Source: Ariolimax columbianus
Lineage: Eukaryota; Mollusca; Gastropoda; Stylommatophora; Arionidae
NCBI GenBank assembly: GCA_036924085.1
Contig: JAVGWX010000012.1
Coordinates: forward strand, 30,478,479 to 30,542,478
Direction: 5' to 3'
DNA: 64,000 nt
The translations under genes were made by a program, and so were the position numbers. The notes below the pieces were generated by a model. The model was not told where the DNA came from, ran no database searches, and worked only from the letters and a program-made list of their open reading frames with translations. Positions 1 through 12,900 of this stretch are shown in pieces (the first letter of the stretch is position 1; every line of letters begins with the position of its first letter).

Positions 1-190
1 CAGATAACGGTCAGTAAAACCCTTATGTCATTTAATGGTCAGTAAAACCCTTATGTCAGATAACGGTCAGTAAAACCCTTATGTCAGCTAATGGTGAGTA
101 AAACCCTTATGTCAGATAACGGTCAGTAAAACCCTTATGTCAGATACTGGTGAGTAAAACCCTTTTGTCAGGGAAAGGTGTAAGTAAAAC
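1..190. repeat. 28-bp minisatellite, continues left of window
   Basis: About six and a half copies of a 28-bp unit around ggtcagtaaaacccttatgt, with the last copies decaying. Confidence 0.9.
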
Positions 191-788
191 ACTAGGGATT
201 GTATCTTTAAAGCACGATTTCGAGAAGATTTTTATTCCACTGCGAAACTGAAAAGAACGAAGCTGCCAGAAAGTCAGACACATTACAAGAGATGAGGAAC
301 AAGTTCCAAGGACATAGTCAGCAACCAGATGATGTTGTTAGGAAGAGAAATAGATTAGAATTGATAAGGAGATGACAGACCTTGATATAGATTACAGAGG
401 TGACATGTTAAATGCAAAAAATCTCTGGGAAGGTAGCTCTGATAATGATAGCTTAGAGCTTAGTATTGTATTGATGTGATCCTATCAAATTACACAAATA
501 AACTTATTCATTGTTTTATATTTTGAAGAAATAAGTTAATGAGTTGATTATGGGAGATAATTCTGATACAACATGACCATTAGCCTATTATGCTGACAAT
601 GAGATTGTTAACATTTTCCTGTAAAGCCACATTTCTTCAGCTTTTGGGGATTTTGTTTGTTTGTTGATTGACCATGATTAACTTCATAAGGTAAAACTGG
701 TTGTGTATTTGTCTCACATCATTTGACAAAGATTATTGCATATAACGCCTTTAATTCTTTAATGGATTTCCTTAATTCTCATTACTAG
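190..788. other. LETMD1 intron, nothing recognised
   Basis: AT-rich sequence between the 28-bp minisatellite and exon 1. No transposon or coding signal was recognised. Confidence 0.5.
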
Positions 789-946
789 ATGCTACAGTAC
801 ACAACAGCCAGAAGATAAAGTCAAACCACCAACCAGGCCAAAAAGATATGCCTTAGACAGATTGGTCAAATTTATTACTAACTCGGCTGACAAATTGGAG
901 AAGAGAGTACCAAGGGTCTTTCAAGTGTACAGAACATTTCGAACAG
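789..946 (+). CDS. LETMD1: LETMD1-like exon 1 (first in window)
   Basis: The acceptor is ..cattactag and the donor is acag|gtatgt. The exon enters with one base completing a split codon, so at least one upstream exon lies beyond the window. It encodes a charged segment with YALDRLVKFITNSADKLEKR then VPRVFQVYRTFRT, matching the start of the conserved part of LETMD1. It ends in phase 1. Confidence 0.88.
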
Positions 947-3900
947 GTATGTTACCAATTATTTTAGCTTTTAAGTTGTTAGTTTGGGGATGGTGTATCA
1001 TAGAGAACAGACAGAGCTTATTATGTTGTTGTTGAAAGGTGATCTGTGGCAAAGAATATGACATCAAGCAATCCTGCCAGAGAATTCAGAGAGAAAGTGT
1101 ATTGTTGTTGTCTGTAGCTACTTGTACTGAGTACTTCATCTGATAACACATCCAGCCTTGCACTAGATTGTTCTCCTTGTTGTAATCACGCCTTTGATGT
1201 CTGCACTGTCCGATAAGTTCCAGTTATAAACTCAACCATTGTTTGGAGATTCTCTATTGGTGCGTGTAGTTTTTTTAGTTTAGTGTTGAATCATTGGGCT
1301 AGCATATCTTCCTTAAATAGCCATACAGGACAGTTCTGCTCAGCAGTTTGTTCATTTAAAACACAGTGGGGAAGCAGACAGTCAAAGCTTGTGTATGTGT
1401 TTATTTAGTCTGTTGTGTGCTGTCCTTAGGAGTACAGACTAGTGATCTGTCCTTGCCAGTCTGGGGGCTCATAGTTCATATTGGATTTGTTCTATACTCT
1501 TCTGATAGCCTGGATAGCTCTATTTTTTCTAAAAATATGTGATTTCAATATCTTCTTGGGGACAATCTTTGTGAGCCTATTTGGATTGTCTTTCCACCGT
1601 ATGACACTGTAGGATAGTAGACACTGAAATATGGTTTTGCTTTTTGGCAGCTACTATGCTTAATTCATTTGTCAGATGCAGGAGTCTGTCACCCATGAGA
1701 GCTAGCAGTACAGATAGTGCATCTGTGTAGATGGTTACCTGGTGGCAGTCAGAATTGGCGTTAGGAATTGTATTTACCGCTTTCTCTAGTGCTTGAACTT
1801 CAGTTAGAATATAGCATTTTGGTGAAGAATGGTGGAAGAGGAGACCAGGACAGCTGGAATCTCATGGACGGATATAAAGAAGATGGCCCATAATAAAAAT
1901 TGGTTTCAGCAACCTTTCATATACAAAAGGCCAGACCTGGAAAATATGATGAAACAGAGGACAGGATACTATCACCTATTGAAGCCCTTCTATAAATTAC
2001 TTTATTGCACACACAAGCTAGTATCATGAAGAAATCATATTATTGAGAGAAAGTGGAAGACGAGGGGGGGGGGGGGGGGGGGTGTGTGTGTGTGTGGAAT
2101 GAGAGAAATAGTGAAAGAAAATAGCAATACATTGTAAATGAGTAGCTTACAGATTTAATCAGAGGGTTTGGCTAACTGCAATGTGCAGTGTTTTCCAGAT
2201 GTTTATTTATTAGTTAATCCACTTCATTTTGAAAAAGATTTGTCCACATACATAGGCATTGCTTGACTGTGTGGCAACTTTTTGGGCATTTGTTGGGATC
2301 ATTCAGAATTTTTCATCGCAAAAATAAGACACAGTTTCCTTGAGTCTTTCCACTTAAAATTTAGAATATCTTTCTCTTGCAAGTTGATGATTTCCATTTG
2401 CATGTCCGCCAAAGCAGCATTTGGGGGTCAACATCAAAGGGTGTTTAGAAACACTTTAACCTTGTTTGTTGTGATGCAAAATTTTTTTACTGCTCTATGA
2501 AGTAGCTGTAAATATAATTAACGTAGTCATATCTTGTGAAATTAACAAGAGATATCTTCTGCTCTTCAAGTATTACAAATAAATATTTATAATAAGTATT
2601 TATTTCATGCAGGTTACTCTCCCACAGTCTCAATTTATTCTGGAAAGCTTTGACATGCCCATAAAGTTCATGTACCAGCTGTCCTTGTGTCTCTAACATG
2701 AGATTAAGGTCATTCAAATGCTGAGTCATGTCAACTTGCAGATCCACAGAGCGTCTGATATCATTCTTTGACTGGACTACCCTTCATGTCCATGGGGAAT
2801 TTTTTTTTTTTTTTTTTACATTTGCCTTATTTCTCTAATCCCCAAGGCGGTGTGTGTTGCACTGTGGTTTTTATTTTGCGCCTGTCGGCCCAGTGCATCC
2901 GACTTCAGTATGCATTTTTATGTAAGGGTCTGCTTCCTCCTGCATTTACTAAGGGTTTGCTTCCCCGGGGTAACGGCCGGTGCTGTGATGGGGATCGAAC
3001 CCAGCACCTTCGGATTGTGAGCTGTGCCACTTAACCACTAGGCCACGCCGTCCCCTCTATGGGAAGTTTGATTTCAGTCCGTAGGTCATAAAATCACTTC
3101 AACATTTCCCCTTCACCTAATCATCGTACTTCTTCTTCTTCTGCGTACACAGTCAGACAGTAACCATTATTTTCTCGAAAAAAGCGGCGGTCATCCTGAG
3201 ACTCTCGCCACTACCATAGAGCTTGTCTTGCAGTTCCACTGGCAATGGCCACATCTGCTCTCTCTGATCCTCGTATGTCGGGCAGTTCTGCAGCAGATGT
3301 TCAGTGGTCATTTTACCAGTACCGCACGGGCATTCGTCGGTACACCCTATCTTCAATTTGTTGAATAGGTGGTACCTCAGTCTGTTGTGGCCAGTGCGAA
3401 GTCTGAAGACAACGACCTGCTCTCTTCGGTTCAACTGGTAATAGGCATCGTTTTTGGTGTAACCAGTATGTTCGGTTTCCCATTTGGTCATGTATCTGGC
3501 TTTGATAAGCCGTTTTGACTCTTCGTACGTCATACTGGTATCTGTTTGTGGTAGCCTTGCACCTTCTTTTGCCAGTCTGTCTGCCTCTCATTGCCTTGGA
3601 TGTTGCAGTGTGACGGGACCCACTGTACCACTACCCTTTTTGGTGCGGACTGCTGGCACAGTTGGCAAAGTGCTGCTCTTAAGTCATTAAGCTCAGTGTT
3701 TTTCTGGCTTTTTAGCGCTGTGACTACTTCGAGAGCATCTGTCAGCAGGACTATATGGCTCTCATAATCATCGTACATCACAGTAGTAAAGCAGATTGCC
3801 ATACTTGGCAATAATGTTTTGAAGGAATTCTTCTGGAGATGGTTGAATTCTCTTGACTTTGTGAATTTCGTGCACTATACCAAGACGGGCATGCTGTCTG

Positions 3901-6900
3901 CAACTTTAAGTACTTTGGTGCACATATTTTCTTGCTGGAAATAAAGTACAAGAATGAAATATTGAGATAGTATTTCACTCGATCTTGATTACTCTTCACT
4001 TTCAGGATAACATAAAAATAGACAAAATTTGACTGGATTATGGAACATCAAGCAGCATAAATAAAATTCAATGGAATATGACAAAACAACAATGGGATCT
4101 GGACTTTGCTGGTGACTAACTCTTCTGTCCCATAACCGCAATCAGAGATAACAATAGAATAAGTATACTTAATGAGAGGTCATTGAAATTGGAACTGAGA
4201 ATACACAGGGAAATGAAGAAAGATTATGAGAATAAATACAATTAATTATGGATTGAAGTGGCTATTCTTATATCTCAAGGCATACTAACTAAGGTTTGCC
4301 CTGAACCTGCTGGCTGTAGTGCAATGCTAGGTTTTCTTACTTAATAGGTTTACCACCATAAGAATAACTAAGTCAATCTCCACCTAGTTGTCCTAGCTGC
4401 TGTACCAAAGCCTATTTATAGATGCAAAAAATGGACATTGAGTGGGGTCTTGGTCAGTATGTTGCACCTGGCCCTGACATTAATGCTTTAGTACCCACTC
4501 TTCTTCTTTGTCCTTATCACATTGGGGTGCATAGGCCATCAACCAGCACAAACCCTTCCAAGCAGACAGAACCTGTCCTGTGCTTTCTGCGTTCGTTCTT
4601 AATCTCCTGCTACCAAGCCCTGAACAGGGTTTTGCAAGTAGCAGGATGTAGTCACGAGAATAGAATGCGTTGTGTTGCTAGTTTACAGCTTGACTGCAAT
4701 ATTTGCACCATTCGGTCTGACACATCCGTCTTTGGCATATCCTGTGCTAATTTCTCCAGTTTCTCCACTTTTTTATTGAATCTGCCTCTAGTTCTCTTGT
4801 CCGTGTCTTTGTTGACCTTCCTTTGCATCTTTTTCCGTAGAATTTCATGACTAGATCAGCTGGTGATACTGACTTGCGGTTTCTGCAGTGCGTGGTCTAA
4901 CCAGCACCACCTTCTTCCTAAGATTTCCTGTTCTGTCTTTCTTTGTCCAGATTTCTCTAAGCTTTCGTTTGTAACCTTGTCAAACCACTGCAGATGTATA
5001 ATGTTTTTCAGAGATTTGTTGATAAAGCTCTATAATCTCTCAATATTGAGTTTAGTGGGCTAAATATCCAAACTCTAGATGAGTTAACAGAAAACTTTAA
5101 ATAAAAGTCATATTCCTGTCTTCCTAGGCATTTCCGGTTTTGTGTCAGACACTAAAGATTTCTACAGGGTATCCTCCAGACTGTGGTCAGGAGAAAGTCT
5201 TGGGGCATTCTCTAGGAAGGATCTAGAACTCTACAGACAGGTGAGGGTATACATCAGGGTGTCCAGGCTACAGCCAGCTGGTCAGGTTTTGGTCCTCTAA
5301 TGTGGCCGACCTGAACATCACTTTACAAAATTCCAATCCAAACAGAAAAATTCCACAATGGTTCTGTCAGGGTTTCTCACATGTCAGGATTGTGTATTGA
5401 ATCAGATAAATAGATATGGAATTGTGAACCATGGAAATTGAATGCTGCATTGGAGTGAAAAATTTGGGGCATGGAGATGCGTTTCAGAAAGATCCTTGGA
5501 ATTTTCATATCGAGATCAATGTCAATGTACGCAATACTTTCCGACAGTTTATAGGAATACACCTGCACCTCTGCTGGTACGGCCATGTGATATGTTCTCA
5601 TGGCTTACCCAATGGGATATTTCAAGGCACAACACCTGGCAAGAGAAGGAGAGGTCGTCTTAAGATGCACTGTGACAGGTGATGTTCGCAAATGGATGGG
5701 CATGGCATTAATTAAAACCGCAACTCATGCGATGGTTAGAGTAGGATGACGATCGACAGTTCATGATGTACTTAGATGTGATGTCCCTATGACACCTAGG
5801 TTACAGGACAGATTAGATGATATGGTAGAGAAAAGGCACTGCTGTGCCATATCTTGTCTGTGAGACTTTTAAAATCAGATTTCATGCCTGTAGATGAGAT
5901 TTTAAATATGATAATTAGGAAAGTTAAAGGCAGTCCCAGACACGAGTGGTGCCCTGGAGGAAAAGAAAAGAAGACTACTGTCACTTCCGAAGCATGTAAA
6001 AGGTGACTACAGAGGGCTGTGCTTGGGGCTGGTAGCCTCATCATGTTAAAAAAAACATTGCCATAATAACAGCCACTGCTAAAGCATGGTTGCAGGCTTC
6101 CTGTAAAGGGACAAGCTGCAGTTAAAACCTATGCTTACATTACAAGTAATGCATGTAAATGAAAGGTAGTTACATAGCAGACACTGCTGTTGGAGATGAA
6201 GTGTTAGAGACTTTATTGGGGTGACCAGTTCCTTCTCTCACTGCCTTTCCTTCCCTAACAGTAAGTCGGGTACCCATTTACAGCTGGAATCTGTGAAAAC
6301 TAGGATTGAGCTTAGTACATTTACCATGAGAAGCGAGAGCTTTAATAGTCAGATTTGGGAACTAAACCAAAAAAAATTACATTTTAATTTGTTACTGTAT
6401 TGAAACAGCAAATATTATCACTAGAACTGGTTTTGTTGCTTTTGGTAGTCATGATGTACTTTATGGTAATGTTTATGAGAAAGAAAATTGCACAAGGATA
6501 AATCCTACAGTGCTTAAAAGATGTGTTCTCACTATGATTCAAAGTCTATACTGTTTGTCATAAGGCTAAGTTCACATTAAAATAACAACACAAAATAAAG
6601 TACACAGCATAATAGCTGTCCATCGTTGTCGATGAGGACCGCCGACATGATCCTTGTCACAGATTTCCCTGTTGGGTGTGGGTACACATGTGGCTGAACA
6701 GGCCAATGCGGGGACGAAAACATCTGCTACTTATCGGGCCCACGAGGTTTGTAGAAGGTGACGGTGTTCCCGCTGTTCAGGATTTCTGGGTCTCGCGTCT
6801 GCTCTGGGCTTTCACAACATAGCTGTCTTCGCCGGTAGCTACACCCGATTTGACTGCGCTTCTCCAGTCAGATCTGTTTTGCGCAAGACATTCCCAGGTG

Positions 6901-9900
6901 TCGATGTCTATCTGGCAACTTGTCAGTGAGTCCTTCAGACCGTCTTAAAACGTTTCTTTGGGCGCCCTCTCTCGCGCCATCCCTCTGTCAGCTCGCCGTA
7001 GAGAAGCTTCTTTGGGAGCTGCTCGCCTGACATATGGACGAGGTGTCCGGCCCATCCTAGTCGTGCTTTTTCTAGCAGTGCATGGATTCTGGGCATGTTA
7101 GCCCTCGAGAGAACCTCGATGTCAGTGACACAGCATACAAAGACCATTTACGTTGGTTTTTATTGTGATTTTTAAGGTGTATGTACTGTATAAGAGCTTA
7201 TATATGTACTGTAACATTATGTGCAAGGCATTGCATTTGCTTTGTACTACATGCTATGCGAGAGACAGGTGTTGCTTGTAGGAAGCTGTTGCTTTTGCTA
7301 TAAAACTGCATCCCGTTCTCTGATCTGGATTTCTGATCTCTTTTATAAGCTTGTGTGGCCAGGGATGTATATGCGGCTGGACGTTGCCCGAACTGACGCT
7401 ACCCGAACTGACGCTAAGCGGTGCATAACTGTAGATAGCTCAGTGGGGTCACTAAATATAACAAATGGCTATATTTCAGCCAGATCATTCAAGCTATTAA
7501 AAAATGTGTCTTGAGTGTGTATAAAATAAACCGATGTACAACCGTTTTCCCATTGCTGGTGTAGCCGAGGGGATTTTAAAGGCTGAGGACTATAGGCTGC
7601 TTCACCACTGCTGTCGCCATGTCATGTGCTGGCTATGTTTGTTTCACCCACAACAGAATAACAACATATGCCTTACCGGGGATTCGATCCGCTGCCCTCC
7701 TTGTCAGCAGGCAGTCATTGAAGCCATTCGGCCACATGCTCCACCTGAGCATATATACAATGCTAAATAGCAAGAATGGTTGAAAAAAAGAAAGTGACAT
7801 ATTTAAACCATATATATTTCCAATCCGACACATCAGACTTGAGAATGGCATGTGTGGTTACCGGGTCAGCCGTCCATCTTTGATTATTTCTCCTTAGCCG
7901 GATTGCCCAGGTTGCAACCTTTCATCTAGGATATAATAAAATAACTTGATCTGTAGATGTGTTCTAAAAAACCTTCTGACCTACAATTATCATTAAATTG
8001 ATACCACGCACTGTCTAATCAGAAAGTAGCTACGCACTGTCTAATCAGAAAGTAGCCACGCACTGTCTAATCAGAAAGTAGCCACACACTGTCTAATCAG
8101 AAAGTAGCCACGCACTGTCTAATCAGAAAGTAGCCACGCACTGTCTAATCAGAAAGTAGCCACGCACTGTCTAATCAGAAAGTAGCCACGCACTGTCTAA
8201 TCAGAAAGTAGCCACGCCCTGTCTAATCAGAAAGTAGCCACGCACTGTCTAATCAGAAAGTAGCCACGCACTGTCTAATCAGAAAGTAGCCACACACTGT
8301 CTAATCAGAAAGTAGCTACGCACTGTCTAATCAGAAAGTAGCCACGCACTGTCTAATCAGAAAGTAGCCACGCACTGTCTAATCAGAAAGTAGCCACGCA
8401 CTGTCTAATCAGAAAGTAGCTACTAGTATCTTGCATGACACCATCAAAAGCTGTGTAGATGAGTCCTGTAGCTGTTATTAGAGTCTCTAATGCTTTCCCT
8501 TCAGATGAATGGGATTGCTGCTTGGATAACATTTTGTTTGGCATTAAGAAGTATTGTATTGTATGTTGTGAACAGATACATGCTTACATACTTGTCAATA
8601 AATGTCTTATTGTTAAGGATATTCAATCTTTACTTGTTTCACTTCTCAACAGTTTTCGTCAGACCTACCATTGGTGGGCTTGATATTTGTTATTGCCTTT
8701 GCACCTGGAGGTGTTGCTGTATTTCCAATTGCGTAAGTATATTTTGTTTATAGTTAACAGGGCTTTGAGGTTGGACTACGATTTGATGTTTGTTTGATCC
8801 ACCATCACCGAACATTATCTCTTGAATTTGATGCCATAATGGGAAACTGCAGTTTTGATGAGCTGTTCAGGATTTGTTTACTGTTGTAGGATTTTATTTC
8901 CATTGCTGGGGTAGTCGCAGGGTTTTAACCTTTAGCACGCTACATCTTTTTTTTTTTTATGAAAAATTTTTCATCTCGCTATGGTAGTCAACTTTCAAAT
9001 TTGTAACTTTTCTGTTTGTTTGTCAATAAATATGATTTTCTTGTGTGTAGAGACACAATTGAATAAAGAACTTTTGGGTGTTATTGTTTTTGTTGTGTGT
9101 TTGTTAGTTTCTGAGTTACAAAAGGATGAAGTTTAAAATTTATGAAAATCTCAGAAAAATTTTGACTCGACCACTAGGCCTAGTCGTTCCGATAGAAAAC
9201 CATGGAAACCACAACAACGTATCGATACTGTGTTTACAAAATCGACACAACTGATAGTTTCCAATTCAAACGTAGTTCAGGATCAAGATGCTGAGCAGCG
9301 GATGAGCTGCAGTGGTCAGCGACCCATAGCTGACTGCTAGAGTCAGGGCCAGCGAACCATAGCTGCCAAGACCCTTCTACACCTCCACGTGGTGATCCTG
9401 GATAACAGGCTGCAGCAGGGCAGACTGGCTAAGAAGAAGGGATTGAAGAGGGAATGCTAACCCGGTACTAAAAAAATGCTTGCTGAAGTTGGATGTGTTG
9501 GACCGAAAGATGCAAATATCGCAGCCAAGCTGTAAACTACAACACAACGCATTCCGTTCTCTGGACTACATTCTGCTACTTACTCTTTCAGGGTTTGGTA
9601 GTGGGAGATTGAGAACGAACGAAGAAGAAGATGAAGAAACGAAGTTCTTTCATCTAAACAAACAAAATAAACAGATCTACTCGATAAAGATCTTTTTCAA
9701 CAACCTACTTCACCTTTCGCAAAAAGTCGGCTTGCTCCAAATGGCGTATACAAAATTAAAACTGTTCAAAAGCCATTTGTAATCTAACATACTATACTTT
9801 AACCAGCAAAATATTGTGTATATATGGATGACATATTCAGCATTTACAAAATGGCTGCCGGGAGTGTCTCCGCTCAACATTTTTGTGTATGGAGCGTGAG

Positions 9901-12900
9901 TCTAGACATTCTTGACCAGTGCGCGCTAAAGGTTAAAGGTCTACAGGCTGCTTTGCTACATCATGTGCTGTCTATGTTTCTTTCACCCCCAAGAGAAAAA
10001 CAACATGTGCTTTACCAGGGATTCGAACCGTTGTCCTCATTGTCAGCAGGCAGGCATAAAAAATATTTGACCACAGGTTCCATGTTCAGTTCTGTCGTTA
10101 AAGGCATTTTCAATAGCTGAGTCCTGAGGAGCTGTCTTATCTCTTGAAGTGTCTGGTAGGATGGACAACAGGTGATGGTCTACCATTTCAGATGGGTGTT
10201 GATACTGTCAACGACTTTGGCTGCTCAATATTATGAAATCTCTTTGCAATAACCTCTGTTGCGTTGATCTCATCAAACTAAATTACGTTGCATTTTTTCG
10301 TTTGGGGAAAAAAAACAAATAGGTGTGGCTCAGTTACCATAATGAGACAGAAACAAAATATAACACACACTTCAATCACAAAACTGTTGTCAGAGACAAA
10401 GAATAAACAGAAACACCTGATGAAGACCTTGTTGCAGCCATATGGGTTTTGATTTGTTTCTGTCCCGGTACCGTAACTGAGACATATCTATGTTCTTTTT
10501 TACCATCAGTACTGTCGTAGCTTTGCTTTAATTTTTCATTTGGCCTGTAGCATAGGGTGTCCAAATTTAGGAATGCTTTCTCTGGATTTGCCTTCTTTAG
10601 TTCTTTACTTTCAAGATCCGACCTGCAAGACAGCAGGCTTATGTCTCACTTGGTCTAGCCATTTCCTCATGTTGATCAAACTGATCCTTATTGGGGATGG
10701 AAGGAATAGGACAACTGCATCTTCATGTGTGTGCATCTCTGTGCGAGTTCTTAAAGGTACTTAAGAGATTTGTACATATGGTTGGCAACCTTGTATAAAA
10801 CAATTTATTATGGAAACTACCAATGCAAGAGAGTATGCAAAGTACTCCACCTAAGTGGTTTGGTGCAAGCTTCCTAAAACAGATCAATGATAGTGGTGGT
10901 CCTGTGATCTAGCTGGAATTACAAAGCACATGTTTATGATCTAGCCCTCACTTTAGGATTTGGTTATGATCTAGCCCTCACTTTAGGATCTGGTTATGAT
11001 CTAGTCCTCACTTTAGGATCTGGTTATGATCTAGCCCTCACTTTGGGTTCTGGTTATGATCTAGTCCTCACTTTGGGTTCTGGTTATGATCTAGTCCTCA
11101 CTTTGCGTTCTGGTTATGATCTAGCCCTCACTTTGGGTTCTGGTTATGATCTAGTCCTCACTTTGGGTTCTGGTTATGATCTAGCCCTCACTTTGGGTTC
11201 TGGTTATGATCTAGTCCTCACTTTGGGTTCTGGTTATGATCTAGTCCTCACTTTGGGTTCTGGTTATGATCTAGCCCTCACTTTGGGTTCTGGTTATGAT
11301 CTAGTCCTCACTTTGGGTTCTGGTTATGATCTAGTCCTCACTTTGGGTTCTGGTTATGATCTAGTCCTCACTTTGGGTTCTGGTTATGATCTTGTCCTCA
11401 CTTTGGGTTCTGGTTATGATCTAGTCCTCACTTTGGGTTCTGGTTATGATCTAGCCCTCACTTTGGGTTCTGGTTATGATCTAGCCCTCACTTTTGGTTC
11501 TGGTTATGATCTAGCCCTCACTTTAGGATCTGGTTCTATTCTAGTCCTCACTTTAAGATCTGGTTATAATCTAGACCTCACTTTAGGGTCCGGTTATGAT
11601 CTACCCCCCACTTTAGGATTTGGGAACGATCTAGTCCTTTCTTTAGGATCTGGGAATGATCTAGTCCTCACTTTAGAATCTGGTTGGCTTTTGGGTTGCT
11701 GGTATGTCCGATCTGTAGTTATGCTGACATCAATGTATCTGTTTTAAGCTTTTTTTTTTAAAAAAAGTTTGTAATTATTTTGTGGTTATTTTTTGCTCTC
11801 CTAGATATTTCTTTCCACGTCATCTTCTGTCCCATCATTTCTGGACACCTCAACAGAAAGAAGAGTTTCAGCTCATCGCCTTAACTCGACAAACCAGACA
11901 CTATGATAGCATACTGGATTATCTTCACTTACTTAGTCAACATATAGAGGAAGAGTCAGCCAAGGAAACCGCCAGAAGAGCTATACAGAAGGTAGGTGGA
12001 ATGATGATGCTCGTTATTGCAGTATTAATTAATCCACTTCCTCATATTTTGGGACAGCTATACACAAGTCCTCAGTGTTACCAGAGCCGAAAAAGGAAGC
12101 AAAAATAGTAACAATATAACCTGCCAGCCATGTCATAAGAAGCATCTAAGAATGGTTGGACATTGGCTGGCTACTCTATTTTGTAGAAACTTTATGCCAA
12201 AAAAACAAACTTCAACAGATATAGACAGGTCACCATTTGGTGACTTGGCATGTATTTATTGAAGACCTATGCTCCATAGGAAGCTGGAAAGGTTTGGATT
12301 TATGATTTATACAGAAGGTACATGACAGATTGATGCTTATTATTACAGTATTTAATTAATTTATTAATTAATAGCTTCAAAGACTCCCTCAAAATATCTC
12401 TGACATGCTTCAACATTGATGTAAACTCATGGGAGGGCCTGGTCCAGGGCTTCCAGGCATGGCGTAGAACCACCATCAGAGACGCTTCAGAGAAAACACA
12501 CTGTGCAAAAAGACAACTCTGGCTTTAAATGCTGCATATGTGGAAGGGGTTTGTGTCAGAATTGGAGTCACAGGTGAGGTGCAACACAACAGGTTTAACT
12601 ACTGTTCACATCATCGATTGCGACAGACAGCTATTATTTTAATTTACTTCCTTTAGAATATTTGGGTGAGCTATACAGTAGGTGATCGGCTGATTAGTAC
12701 AGTGGTAGGTAGAGGACTCACTTTTAATGGCAGTGGTACAGAGTTCAACTCCCACTACCAGCAGCTCCAGTCAGCCCAGCTGTAAATGGGTACCTAAGTG
12801 CAGATAAATACTTAGTCTTGTGACTGTTGTACAAACACATATTTTGTGAGAAGGACAACAGTCAATGTTCTATTTATTTAGATGAATTGAAAGTGTTTCC

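Noticed and set aside
1826..2029. Open frame first taken for LETMD1 exon 2 because of TAGISWTDIKKM
   Set aside because: It has no acceptor with a pyrimidine tract and no GT donor where the alignment needs one. The true exon with correct phases was found at 5128-5240, and the frame fits a LINE 3' end better.
7998..8421. Array of 26-bp repeats considered as CRISPR-like
   Set aside because: The repeats are directly adjacent without unique spacers, and the DNA is animal nuclear.
11043..11747. 234-codon decapeptide-repeat frame
   Set aside because: It is a by-product of a 30-bp intronic minisatellite, it is out of frame with the next exon, and no start or splice context supports it.
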